Shown piece after piece: positions 54,650 through 63,517 of a DNA stretch of 64,000 nt; position 1 is the stretch's first letter; each line of letters begins with the position of its first letter. The stretch is from Desulfosalsimonas propionicica (GTDB taxonomy: Bacteria; Desulfobacterota; Desulfobacteria; Desulfobacterales; Desulfosalsimonadaceae). The notes under the pieces are model-generated. The model was not told where the DNA came from. It ran no database searches and saw only the letters and a list, made by a program, of their open reading frames with translations. The position numbers and the translations under genes are program-made. The stretch is from NCBI RefSeq assembly GCF_013761005.1, contig NZ_JACDUS010000013.1, positions 1 to 64,000 of the forward strand. Direction: 5' to 3'.

Positions 54650-55288
54650 ATGGCAGTTGATTTGGGAAAAATGGCAGATTTGCTTATCGCGGGCAAGGTC
54701 GAAGACGTCTCCGGCATGGTTCAGGAGGCCATTGATGAAGGCATGGCCTCACAGGAAATTCTTCAAAGCGGGCTGATCGCCGGCATGGACGTTGTGGGCC
54801 AGCGGTTTAAGGCCTGTGAAATGTTTATTCCGGAGGTACTGCGCTCGGCCAAGGCCATGAGCAAGGGGATGGAAAAATTGCGGCCCCTGCTGATTGAAAG
54901 CGGCGCGACCATGGCCGGTACCTTTGTTATCGGCACGGTTAAGGGCGACCTGCATGATATCGGCAAGAATCTGGTGGCCATGATGTTTGAGGGCGCCGGC
55001 TTCAAGGTGGTCAATCTCGGCATTGATCTCGACACCCAGGTGTTTGTGGATGCCGTCAAGGAACACAAACCCGATCTTCTTGGAATGTCCGCGCTTCTGA
55101 CCACCACCATGCCCAAGATGGGCGAGGTGATCAACGCATTAAAAGAGGCCGGCATCCGGGACCAGGTCAAGGTTATGATCGGCGGCGCACCGGTTACCGA
55201 GGAGTTTGCAAAGGAAATCGGCGCTGATGTTTACGGAGCCAATGCAGGCAGCTCTGTGGACAAGGCCAAGGAAGTGCTGGCCGCTTAA
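54650..55288 (+). CDS. Corrinoid protein for methyl transfer (MtgC/MttC-like)
   Basis: A 212-residue B12-binding protein that carries the methyl group between two methyltransferases. Residues 1-90 form the helical cap and 91-212 the Rossmann-type cobalamin domain. The base-off ligand motif DLHDIG is at 100-105, with H102 the cobalt ligand, and GMSALLTTTMPKM follows. A strong ribosome site (AAGGAGGAGGAG) suggests high expression. It precedes two MttB-like genes; a hairpin lies between it and the first. Confidence 0.93.
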   Translation: MAVDLGKMADLLIAGKVEDVSGMVQEAIDEGMASQEILQSGLIAGMDVVGQRFKACEMFIPEVLRSAKAMSKGMEKLRPLLIESGATMAGTFVIGTVKGDLHDIGKNLVAMMFEGAGFKVVNLGIDLDTQVFVDAVKEHKPDLLGMSALLTTTMPKMGEVINALKEAGIRDQVKVMIGGAPVTEEFAKEIGADVYGANAGSSVDKAKEVLAA

Positions 55289-55314
55289 TTCGTGGATCTT
55301 GAAAGCGGAGCGCA

Positions 55315-55349
55315 GCCGCGGCCTGAATGTTTTCATGTTCGACCGCGGC
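55315..55349 (+). repeat. Intercistronic hairpin after the corrinoid gene
   Basis: GCCGCGG (55315-55321) pairs with CCGCGGC (55343-55349) across a 21-base loop. It lies in the 145-base gap between the corrinoid gene and the first mttB-like gene and has no T tract. It could stabilise the 3' end of an mRNA that carries the corrinoid gene, or slow transcription. Confidence 0.6.
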
Positions 55350-55433
55350 TTCGCGTTTCTGCCGGCCAACCCCTTATCAGAACGTCAAAACCCGGCTGTA
55401 TCTACGTTGCCGGGTACAGATAGGAGATAAACT

Positions 55434-56915
55434 ATGAAATCTGTAATGCCAGATATGCAACCGATGAATCAGACCGTGCAGGAAACCCCGCAGTTTCGGG
55501 TCCTGACCGAAGACCAGATCGAGCAGATTTATTTTGCCGCCCTGGATGTCCTCGAGCGGGTCGGTTCCCGGGTTCACCACGACGAAGCCCTTGAACTGTT
55601 TCGCAGCAGCGGCGAGGCTGTGGTCGGAGATGACAAGCGCGTGCGCGTGCCGGCCTCCCTTGTGGAGCGGGCATTGAAAAATTATCCGCGCAAAATCACG
55701 CTTAAAGGCAGAAACGGTAAACGTTCCGTGGCCCTGCAAAAGGATCATGTCTACTTTGGTACGGGCTCGGATCTGCCCTTTACCTACGACCGCAAAACCG
55801 GAGAACGCCGGCGAACCACTTATAAGGACGTGATGGATGCCGGCCGTATTGTGGATTATCTGCCCAATTTCGATTTTTTTATGTCTCACGGCATTGTCAG
55901 CGATGCCCCCAATCCCCAGACCTACGACCGGCACCAGTTCATGGCCATGCTCGAAGGCTGCACAAAGCCCATGGTGCTTACCAGCGTGGACGGCGAAGGC
56001 CTTGAGGACTTGTGGAAAATGGCCTGTGTGTTTCAGGGCGGCGAAGAGGAGTTTCGTTTGAGCCCCATGTTTGTGGCCTATATTGAACCCATTTCTCCGC
56101 TGACAAATGATATTACCGCAGTGGAAAAACTTTTGTTTGCCGCGGAAAAGGGAATTCCGGCCATGTATACGCCGTGTCCCAGCTCAGGTGCTACAGCTCC
56201 GGCCACCATTGCCGGCATGCTGGTTCAGTCCCTGGCTGAAACCTTGCTGGCCATTGCGCTGTGCCATCTGAAAAAACCCGGTATGCCGCTGATCATGGGC
56301 GGGGTCACCACGGTCATGGACATGCGCACCACCACCTATTCCTATGGTGCGCCTGAAATGTCGCTGGCCTCTGCGGCCAATACAGACGTTTCCAAGTGGC
56401 TCAACCTGATCATGTTTTCCACCGGCGGGTGCTCGGATTCCAAGTGCCTTGATGAGCAGGCGGCCATTGAGTCGACCATCAGCAACCTGACCGCCTATCT
56501 TTCCGGGGCCAATCTGGTCCACGACGTTGGTTATATTGATTCCGGCGTGAACGCCTCCCTGGAAAGTCTTGTGATGAATGATGAGATCATCGGGATGGTT
56601 CGCCAGATGGGCAAGGGCGTGAGAACCGATGAGGAATATCTGGCCCTGAAGGAAATTGATGAAGTGGGCCCGGGCGGCGAGTATGTCACCCATGACCACA
56701 CTTACGAGCACTGGCGCGAGTGGTTTTTGCCAAAACTCATGGACCGCTCTGACTGGGAGACCTGGAACAACGAAGGGGCCAAGAGCATGTCGGACCGGGT
56801 CAATGAGGAAACCCAGCGGATCCTGGATACCCATGAGCCACTGCCCATTGATGACGATGCCAGAAAAGCGCTCAAGGAAATCATTGATGCGGCTGAAAAG
56901 CGCCATTCCAAGTAA
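55434..56915 (+). CDS. MttB-family corrinoid methyltransferase, first copy (non-pyrrolysine)
   Basis: A 493-residue TIM-barrel methyltransferase of the trimethylamine methyltransferase (MttB) superfamily. It has PMFVAYIEPISPLTND in the middle, GGVTTVMDMRTTTYSYGAPEMSLASA and SGANLVHDVGYIDSG. There is no in-frame amber codon, so it belongs to the non-pyrrolysine group (MtgB-like), whose members demethylate quaternary amines such as glycine betaine. Its substrate here is unknown. A ribosome site (AGGAG) lies eight bases before the ATG. It is about 36-40 per cent alike to the next gene by eye, not by alignment. Confidence 0.9.
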   Translation: MKSVMPDMQPMNQTVQETPQFRVLTEDQIEQIYFAALDVLERVGSRVHHDEALELFRSSGEAVVGDDKRVRVPASLVERALKNYPRKITLKGRNGKRSVALQKDHVYFGTGSDLPFTYDRKTGERRRTTYKDVMDAGRIVDYLPNFDFFMSHGIVSDAPNPQTYDRHQFMAMLEGCTKPMVLTSVDGEGLEDLWKMACVFQGGEEEFRLSPMFVAYIEPISPLTNDITAVEKLLFAAEKGIPAMYTPCPSSGATAPATIAGMLVQSLAETLLAIALCHLKKPGMPLIMGGVTTVMDMRTTTYSYGAPEMSLASAANTDVSKWLNLIMFSTGGCSDSKCLDEQAAIESTISNLTAYLSGANLVHDVGYIDSGVNASLESLVMNDEIIGMVRQMGKGVRTDEEYLALKEIDEVGPGGEYVTHDHTYEHWREWFLPKLMDRSDWETWNNEGAKSMSDRVNEETQRILDTHEPLPIDDDARKALKEIIDAAEKRHSK

Positions 56916-56933
56916 TTGAGAAATATCCGGCTC

Positions 56934-56948
56934 CCGGCCTGCGGCCGG
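56934..56948 (+). repeat. Intercistronic hairpin between the two mttB-like genes
   Basis: CCGGCC (56934-56939) and GGCCGG (56943-56948) form a 6-bp stem with a 3-base TGC loop, 18 bases after the stop of the first copy. Confidence 0.5.
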
Positions 56949-57010
56949 AAACCCAAATGGATTTGCCCGCAGACCGGATTTGGCGGATAGATCAGATAAG
57001 GAGAATGCAA

Positions 57011-58477
57011 ATGACCTTCAGGACTAACTATACAGTAAACAGGACTCCACGGTTTTCGCTGCTTTCAGAGGATCAGAAAGCGCGGATGTTCCGCGGGGTG
57101 ATCAAGACATTAAACGATACCGGTGCAAACGTTCACCATGAAGGTGTCCGTGAGCTGCTGGCCAAAAACCGCTGTAAAGTAGACGGCAAGCGGGTGCGGA
57201 TTCCGCCGGAAGTCGTGCGCGACGCCCTGGCCTCTGTTCCGCCCACAACAACCATTTACAGCTGGGACGGCGATGAGGAAATGTGCTATGTGGAGCCGGG
57301 AAGAAGCTATTTCGGACCCGGGCCCACGCCGCCCAATTTCATTGACACCGATACCCTGGAGCGCCGGCCCTATCAGCGCAAAGATGCCACCATTGTGGCC
57401 CGGGTTTGTGATGCGCTGCCCAACATCGGCTACGTTCAGTCTTTGGGCTCCATTGATGACGTCACCCATGCGCTTTCAGATGTGTATGAATTTGCCGACA
57501 TGATTCAAAACACCCGCAAGGTGATTATGAACTGGGCCTTCAGCGTGGAAAACGTCATGGACGAACACCGTATCGGCATTGTCATGGCCGGCGGGGAGGA
57601 GGCCTTTAAAAGGCATCCCAACTTCATTCACTACAGCGAGCCCATCAGCCCGCTAACAAGTGATTTTGATGCCATTGGAAAATGTTATTACTGCGCCGAG
57701 CACCGGATCCCTCAGGTGTATACGCCGTGCTGCATTGGCGGCGCCACCGTGCCGGCCACCCATGCCGGACAGCTCATTGTTGCCATGTCTGAATCCATGG
57801 TGGGCGTGGTGGTCTCCCAGTTGCTCAATCCGGGTACTTGTATTCTGATCGGCGGTGTGCAGTCCATTCTTGACATGCGGCGGACCATTTATTCCTACGG
57901 CGCACCTGAGCTATCCATCATGAGCGCGGCATACACCGAACTGCTCAATTATGTGGGCCTTCCCATGTATTCCACCTCCGGGTGCACGGACACCAAGAAA
58001 ATGGATATTCAGTCAGCCATTGAAGCGGCTTATTCCATCCACACCGCCATGATGTCAGGGGCCAATTTTGTCCATGACAACGGGTATACCGAGTCGGGCA
58101 TTACCGGCGATGTCTTCCAGACAGTTATGGACGATGAGATCATCGGCATGAGCCGGTTGATCTGCGGCGGCGTCGAGGTCAATGAAGAAACCCTGGCAGT
58201 GGAGGAAATCTGCAACGTGGGCCCGGGCGGTCATTACCTCTACGAGGACCACACCATGAAATGGTTCCGCAAGCACTATCAGCCCTCCCTCATGGACCGA
58301 AACTCCTACGAGGACTGGGATGCTCAGGGACGCTTGACCATGAAGGACCGGATTGTCAAAAAGACCCGGGATATCATTGAAAATCACGAGGGTCCCGTGT
58401 CCCGTGTGCCCGAAGATGCGAAAAAGGATATCCAGAAGATCCTGGACTCCGCCGAGGAACGGGTGCGTTCCAAATAA
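57011..58477 (+). CDS. MttB-family corrinoid methyltransferase, second copy (non-pyrrolysine)
   Basis: A 488-residue paralogue of the preceding protein, with HYSEPISPLTSDFDAIGK, GGVQSILDMRRTIYSYGAPELSIMSA and SGANFVHDNGYTESG. It also has no in-frame TAG. I chose the ATG at 57011, with AAGGAG seven bases upstream; the longer frame at 56957 adds 18 residues from the intergenic region. Two diverged copies beside one corrinoid protein suggest two related methyl donors feeding one shuttle, or a two-subunit enzyme. Which is true cannot be told here. Confidence 0.9.
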   Translation: MTFRTNYTVNRTPRFSLLSEDQKARMFRGVIKTLNDTGANVHHEGVRELLAKNRCKVDGKRVRIPPEVVRDALASVPPTTTIYSWDGDEEMCYVEPGRSYFGPGPTPPNFIDTDTLERRPYQRKDATIVARVCDALPNIGYVQSLGSIDDVTHALSDVYEFADMIQNTRKVIMNWAFSVENVMDEHRIGIVMAGGEEAFKRHPNFIHYSEPISPLTSDFDAIGKCYYCAEHRIPQVYTPCCIGGATVPATHAGQLIVAMSESMVGVVVSQLLNPGTCILIGGVQSILDMRRTIYSYGAPELSIMSAAYTELLNYVGLPMYSTSGCTDTKKMDIQSAIEAAYSIHTAMMSGANFVHDNGYTESGITGDVFQTVMDDEIIGMSRLICGGVEVNEETLAVEEICNVGPGGHYLYEDHTMKWFRKHYQPSLMDRNSYEDWDAQGRLTMKDRIVKKTRDIIENHEGPVSRVPEDAKKDIQKILDSAEERVRSK

Positions 58478-58502
58478 TCGTAGAATCAGCCGGTTAAATG
58501 GT

Positions 58503-58551
58503 TTCGAAAAGCCTGTGAGCGCACAAATCGGCTGCTTGCAGGCTTTTCGAA
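58503..58551 (+). repeat. 13-bp perfect intercistronic hairpin
   Basis: TTCGAAAAGCCTG (58503-58515) is exactly complementary to CAGGCTTTTCGAA (58539-58551) across a 23-base loop. It lies 26 bases after the second mttB-like gene and 112 bases before the hydantoinase-like gene. There is no T tract, so termination is unlikely; a processing or stabilising role is more plausible. Confidence 0.7.
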
Positions 58552-58663
58552 TGTCCAGGGCGGTTAATTGATCTGTAATATTCTGATTTGTCAAGAATTT
58601 CGAATAAAAGACGATTTTTTTGAATTATAACAATAATTTTAAGCATATTCTCAGACAGGAAAA

Positions 58664-60721
58664 ATGAAAACGAAGCAGCCATTTGATCCCGGAGCCGGGC
58701 GGCGTGGGCTTGGTTCCGGCAAGGAAAAACAGGCAAACTATGTTGTAGGCATTGACACCGGCGGCACCTATACGGACGGGGTTCTTATGGATTACCGGTC
58801 CCGCGAGGTGCTGGCCTCGGGCAAGACCCTGACCACCCGCGAGGATCTGGCCGGCGGCGTTGTTTCCGTGCTCAAAATGCTCAAGATCAAGGACCCTTCC
58901 CGGGTGAAACTGGTGGGCATTTCCTCAACCCTTGCCACCAATTCCGTTGCCGAGGGAAAGGCCCGGGATGTGGGCCTCATCTTAATCGGTTATGACCGGG
59001 AACTGGTGGCCTCCTTTGGCTTGGAGGAAAAACTTTCAACTCCGTATTTTGAATTTTTTGCCGGCGGCCATTCCGCCCAGGGCGAAGAGCAGGCTCCCGT
59101 GGATCTCGACGGCATCCGGGCCTGGGTGGCGGAAAACAAGGATAAGGTGGATGCATTTGCCATATCCAGTTATTTCAGTCCATTAAATCCTTCCCATGAG
59201 GAGTCCGCCTTCCAGGAAGTCCGGGATGTGTGTAAGCATCCGGTGGTGCTGGGCCATCAGCTCTCCACCCAGCTCGATTCGGTAAAGCGGGCGGCCACGG
59301 CCAGTTTAAACGCCTCGCTGGTGGCGGTGATGCATGAGTTTATCGAAGCGGTGAAGGCGTCTTTGAAAAATCGCGATATCCATGCCCCCCTGATGATTGT
59401 CAAGGGCGACGGCTCTTTGATGCCTTATACCGAGGCGGTGGAAAAGCCTGTGGAAACCGTGCTGTCCGGACCTGCGGCCAGCGCTATCGGCGGACTGTTT
59501 TTCTCCGGTCACAGCAATGCCCTGATGATCGATGTGGGCGGGACAACCACGGATATGGCCCTGATTGAACAGGGCCAGGTCACGGTATCAGATGCCGGCG
59601 CCCGGGTTGGCGAGATTGAAACCGCGGTCAAGGCTGCCCGGATCCGGACAGCCTGCGTGGGCTGTGACAGCCGGATTTCCTTTGGCCAGGGCGGCCGGGT
59701 GGAAATCGGACCGGACCGGGTGGTGCCGCTTTGCCGGCTGGCCTCCCGATACAGCCAGGTCCGCGAAGCGGTGATGGGCTTAACGTTAAAAGACAGCATC
59801 CACTGGAAAATTTCAGACATTGAGTTCTGGTTTTTGCATAAATCCGTTGATCCGGAAAAGATGGGCATTTCCGAGCACCGTCATATCCAGCTGATCAATC
59901 TGCTCAACCAGGGTCCGGCAAGTGTTACCGCCATACTCGAGGCTCTCGGGGTGCACCACCGCTTGCAGGTCAAGGCAGAGCCGCTGTTTCGCCAGGGCCT
60001 GATCGAACAGGCCACGCTGACGCCCACCGATCTTTTGCATATCAATGGTCAGATGGATACATGGGACAGAGAAGTGGCCCGCCAGGCCATGCTCTGCGCC
60101 TGTGACATATTCAGCCGGGATCCGAAAACCTTTGTCAGTCAGACTTTGGATCAGATCATTTCCATGATGGTGGAAGAAGCCGTTGTATTTCTTGCCGGCC
60201 AGGAAAAGGGGGCGGATCTGCCTGATACGGTTGACGGGCATTGGGGCAGATGGCTGCTGGAGGAATCCATCCGGGGCAAAAACGCACATTTATCGGTCAA
60301 TATCTCCTGCCGGTTTCCAATCATCGGTATCGGCGCGCCGGCCGGGATTTTCGTCAAGCGGGTGGCCGAAACACTGAAGGCCCCGTTTGTCCTGCCGGCC
60401 CATGCCCACGTGGCCAATGCCGCAGGCGCAGTGGCCGGATCGGTGGTGGCGGAAAAAGAAGCCATTCTATACGCTCAGGAGGCCGGGGAGAGCCATTGTT
60501 TTATTGTTCAGATCGGAGATCGGCGGACGCGTTTTAATGAATACGAAGAGGCCTTGTCCCATGCGCGTAAAAAAGTGGACAAAATGGCCAGGGAAGTGGC
60601 CGAAGGCGCCGGGGCCAACGATCCCCAGGTAAAGGTGCGGGTTGTCACCGAAGGCGCCCTGGAGCGGATTCAGGCCCGGGCCGTGGGAAATCCGCGCCTT
60701 TCAGAGGAGTTCGGCGAATAA
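58664..60721 (+). CDS. Hydantoinase/oxoprolinase-family ATPase (HyuA-like)
   Basis: A 685-residue ASKHA-fold protein of the hydantoinase A/oxoprolinase family. The two phosphate-binding motifs are DTGGTYTD (residues 31-38) and DVGGTTTD (290-297). A first 25 residues rich in G, K and R precede the fold. Members hydrolyse cyclic amides or act as ATP-dependent activators, and such genes often sit beside mttB-like genes. In this operon it could act on a ring-containing substrate or help reactivate the corrinoid; both are guesses. It starts 186 bases after the second mttB-like gene. Confidence 0.85.
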   Translation: MKTKQPFDPGAGRRGLGSGKEKQANYVVGIDTGGTYTDGVLMDYRSREVLASGKTLTTREDLAGGVVSVLKMLKIKDPSRVKLVGISSTLATNSVAEGKARDVGLILIGYDRELVASFGLEEKLSTPYFEFFAGGHSAQGEEQAPVDLDGIRAWVAENKDKVDAFAISSYFSPLNPSHEESAFQEVRDVCKHPVVLGHQLSTQLDSVKRAATASLNASLVAVMHEFIEAVKASLKNRDIHAPLMIVKGDGSLMPYTEAVEKPVETVLSGPAASAIGGLFFSGHSNALMIDVGGTTTDMALIEQGQVTVSDAGARVGEIETAVKAARIRTACVGCDSRISFGQGGRVEIGPDRVVPLCRLASRYSQVREAVMGLTLKDSIHWKISDIEFWFLHKSVDPEKMGISEHRHIQLINLLNQGPASVTAILEALGVHHRLQVKAEPLFRQGLIEQATLTPTDLLHINGQMDTWDREVARQAMLCACDIFSRDPKTFVSQTLDQIISMMVEEAVVFLAGQEKGADLPDTVDGHWGRWLLEESIRGKNAHLSVNISCRFPIIGIGAPAGIFVKRVAETLKAPFVLPAHAHVANAAGAVAGSVVAEKEAILYAQEAGESHCFIVQIGDRRTRFNEYEEALSHARKKVDKMAREVAEGAGANDPQVKVRVVTEGALERIQARAVGNPRLSEEFGE

Positions 60722-60758
60722 TTGTGTAAACAGCAATGGAAAAGAGGCCAAATCACCC

Positions 60759-61205
60759 ATGACCCTTGAACAAAAAATTGTCCAATTGCTTGAAGCCCAG
60801 GGGATTTCATATAAAATCACAAAGCATGAACCGGTTTATACCAATCCGGCCATGGCCGGGGCCCTTGGCGTAACCGAGGGGGAAACCGTCAAATCGCTTG
60901 TGCTGGAAACAAAAGAAGACGAGATGATTGTCATGGTCCTGCCTGGTGACCGGAAGGTGGACTGGAAGGCAGCGGCGTCTGCGGCCGGCACCAAAAAAGT
61001 CTCTTTTGCCAGGCCCGAGGCGGTCAGCCGCAGCGTGGGCTGCGAAGTGGGATGCGTGCCGCCGTTTGGGCACGGGCTTCCGGTTTATATGGACAAGGCC
61101 CTTTTGGAAAAAGACCGGGTCTATTTTAATCCCGGCGTGCATCACAAATCATTTTCAATCGCCGGCAGCAGTTTGAAAAGCCTGTGCCGGCCAAGTCTGT
61201 TATAA
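60759..61205 (+). CDS. YbaK/EbsC-family aminoacyl-tRNA deacylase-like protein
   Basis: A 148-residue protein of the YbaK/prolyl-tRNA editing-domain fold. It begins LEQKIVQLLEAQGISYKITKHEPVYTNPAMAGALGV and has VKSLVLETKEDEMIVMVLPGDRKVDWKA, then GCEVGCVPPFGHGLPVYMD, which are family blocks. Its relatives remove wrong amino acids from tRNA. Placement inside a methyltransferase operon is unexpected; the fold may be reused for another acyl or aminoacyl substrate. The start at 60759 is chosen because the longer frame overlaps the previous gene. Confidence 0.88.
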   Translation: MTLEQKIVQLLEAQGISYKITKHEPVYTNPAMAGALGVTEGETVKSLVLETKEDEMIVMVLPGDRKVDWKAAASAAGTKKVSFARPEAVSRSVGCEVGCVPPFGHGLPVYMDKALLEKDRVYFNPGVHHKSFSIAGSSLKSLCRPSLL

Positions 61206-61224
61206 AGAGTGGAGTAAACCGATT

Positions 61225-61755
61225 ATGAACCAGGAATACATCATATCCGCAGTGGGAAAAAACGTTCCCGGCATTGTGGCCAAGGTTTCCCGGGCCGTCT
61301 ATGAAAGCGGGTGCAATTTTGAAGACTCCCGTATGAACCTGCTGGGCAATCATTTCGCTCTCATGGTGCTGGTCACGGCCGGAGATAAAAAGGCGCAACA
61401 GGCGCTTTCCGATGCCTGTGAAAGCCTCGACAAGGAGCCGGATCTCAATGTGATCCTTTTTGAGGTGGAAGGCGGGCGCAAGAGCGAATTTGCCACGGAA
61501 GCCAATTATGAAATCCGTGTCAAGGGCATTGACCGCATGGGCATTGTCTACCGGACCTCTCAACTGCTGGCCTCCCGGAACATCAACATCATGGAGCTGG
61601 AAACCCGGGTGGAAACCGGCAAGAACGGAAAACCCATGTTTACCATGCGCACCAGTGTGGCGGTTCCCAGGGAAGTCGACGGGGAGTCATTGCGCAAGGA
61701 TCTGAAATTTCTTGCCGAGGAAATCCCGGAAACCATTTCTCTGACGCGGATTTAG
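61225..61755 (+). CDS. Two-ACT-domain protein, GcvR-like
   Basis: A 176-residue protein made of two ACT domains (about residues 1-85 and 90-176). The first has YIISAVGKNVPGIVAKVSRAVYESGCNFEDSRMNLLGNHFALMVLV and the second YEIRVKGIDRMGIVYRTSQLLASRNINIMELETRV. ACT domains bind small ligands, often amino acids such as glycine. It resembles GcvR, which controls glycine cleavage genes. In this operon, whose enzymes may make or break methylated glycine, ligand sensing of glycine or a derivative is a plausible role. It lies 19 bases after ybaK and five before the next gene. Confidence 0.87.
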   Translation: MNQEYIISAVGKNVPGIVAKVSRAVYESGCNFEDSRMNLLGNHFALMVLVTAGDKKAQQALSDACESLDKEPDLNVILFEVEGGRKSEFATEANYEIRVKGIDRMGIVYRTSQLLASRNINIMELETRVETGKNGKPMFTMRTSVAVPREVDGESLRKDLKFLAEEIPETISLTRI

Positions 61756-61760
61756 AGATT

Positions 61761-63512
61761 ATGCCGGAAATTCAAATTCTGCCGATGAATCTGTCGGTGC
61801 GAACCCGAAAAGGTGAAACCCTGCGGGATGCCTTATACAGGGCCGGAGTTGAACTGGAATCCCCCTGCAACGGTAAGGGACTTTGCGGCAAGTGCCTGGT
61901 CTGCGTGGAAGAGCCTGATAATGTGCCAGAAACCCCGCACAAGGAAATCACCGCTGAGCAGGCCCAACAGGGAATCCGGCTGGCCTGTCAGCTGGTGCCG
62001 GCCTCGGATATGGTTGTCCGGGTAATTGGTGAGTATAAAAAAGACGAGCACCGGATTCTGGAAGGCGACCGCGACCCAACCTTTTCTGAAAGGGATACCG
62101 GCGATGCGGGCGTCGGCCGCAAGCATCTGTCGGATACAGAATCGCTGGTGAAAAATACGCCTGCAGCTGTTGTGAAGATGTCCGGCGGAATCTGCCGGCT
62201 GCAATATGCCGGACAGGCCCAGGAAGAGTTAAAAAACTGGCCGGAAAAATCCGTTGCAAAGGGACTGGCCATTGATCTGGGCACCACCACCCTGGTGGTC
62301 ACGCTTATCGAGCTGCCAACAGGACGGGAACTGGCCACCACCTCCAGTCTCAACCCACAGATTCGTTTCGGCCATGACGTGATCAGCCGCATCCAGAAGG
62401 GATCGACGCCGGAGGGGCTGGCGGAACTGAGCCAATGTGTGCGCGACGGGCTTAATCACTTAATTGATCAGGCCTGCCAGGATTCGGGTGCGAATCCAAT
62501 GGAGGTACTGGATGTGGTTCTGGGCGGCAATACCACCATGCTGCAGCTTGCTGCATCTATTGATCCCGAGCCCCTGGGTCAGGTGCCGTTTACTGTGGCC
62601 CTGCAGGGCGGCCGGGCGTATCCGGCGCGGCAATTCGGCCTTGAGATAAACCCGGCGGCCCGGGTTTATGTGCCGCCCATTGTTCATGCCTATGTGGGTG
62701 CGGATATCAGCGCCGGGCTCCTGGTTTCCAGGCGCTTTTTCGAACCCGGCGGGGCCATGTTTTTTGTGGATGTGGGAACCAACGGGGAAATGGGGCTCAG
62801 CGCAAACAGTGAGTACCTGATGACATCAACCGCCGCCGGGCCGGCTTTTGAAGGCATGGGCATATCCGCGGGCATGCGGGCGCGGATCGGTGCGGTGGAA
62901 GGGGTGGACACAGATGGTCAGGACCGCCTCGATATCCATACCATAGGTGATGCCCCCCCGCAGGGTATCTGCGGAAGCGGTATTATTGATATCACTGCGG
63001 CTTTGCTCAAACTCGGCGTCATTGACGCAAGCGGCCGCATGCGGCGGCCGGATGATACCAATGGCCTTGCCGGGACAATCGCTTCACGCATCATTGAAAT
63101 CAACAAAAGCCCGGCATTTCGCCTGGGCGGCAAAGTCTATTTCACTCAGGAGGATGTCCGGCAGGTGCAACTGGCCAAAAGCGCCATCCGTGCGGCCATG
63201 GAGATTCTGCTGCATGAGTCGGGCATGGAAGCCGGCAGCCTGGAGCGTATTGTCCTGGCCGGCGGCTTTGGCTATTCCCTCAGGGCGCAAAATCTGGAAG
63301 CCATTGGCATGCTGCCCCCTGATACTGCGGACAAGGTGTATTTTGCGGGCAATACATGCCGGATCGGGTGCGCGCGCATGCTGCGCAATGCGGGCTACCG
63401 GCAATATCTGGAGGAAAAAATGCAGTCTGTGCGGCATGTCTCCATTGAGACCCGGCCCGATTTTATGGATCTCTACGTTGAAAGCATGGAATTTCCTGAG
63501 ATTAAGGAATGA
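61761..63512 (+). CDS. Reductive activator of corrinoid proteins (RACo-like)
   Basis: A 583-residue protein with an N-terminal plant-type [2Fe-2S] ferredoxin domain and an ASKHA ATPase domain (DUF4445 type). The cluster cysteines are C36, C42, C45 and probably C76. The ATPase begins near residue 168 (GLAIDLGTTTLVV). Such proteins reduce inactive Co(II) corrinoid back to Co(I) using ATP. Together with the corrinoid gene in the same operon this gives a self-contained methyltransferase system. Repeat C starts six bases after its stop. Confidence 0.92.
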   Translation: MPEIQILPMNLSVRTRKGETLRDALYRAGVELESPCNGKGLCGKCLVCVEEPDNVPETPHKEITAEQAQQGIRLACQLVPASDMVVRVIGEYKKDEHRILEGDRDPTFSERDTGDAGVGRKHLSDTESLVKNTPAAVVKMSGGICRLQYAGQAQEELKNWPEKSVAKGLAIDLGTTTLVVTLIELPTGRELATTSSLNPQIRFGHDVISRIQKGSTPEGLAELSQCVRDGLNHLIDQACQDSGANPMEVLDVVLGGNTTMLQLAASIDPEPLGQVPFTVALQGGRAYPARQFGLEINPAARVYVPPIVHAYVGADISAGLLVSRRFFEPGGAMFFVDVGTNGEMGLSANSEYLMTSTAAGPAFEGMGISAGMRARIGAVEGVDTDGQDRLDIHTIGDAPPQGICGSGIIDITAALLKLGVIDASGRMRRPDDTNGLAGTIASRIIEINKSPAFRLGGKVYFTQEDVRQVQLAKSAIRAAMEILLHESGMEAGSLERIVLAGGFGYSLRAQNLEAIGMLPPDTADKVYFAGNTCRIGCARMLRNAGYRQYLEEKMQSVRHVSIETRPDFMDLYVESMEFPEIKE

Positions 63513-63517
63513 TGCCG

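Noticed and set aside
55434-58477. Pyrrolysine in the MttB-like proteins
   Set aside because: Both frames are full length with no in-frame TAG, so they are the non-pyrrolysine type.
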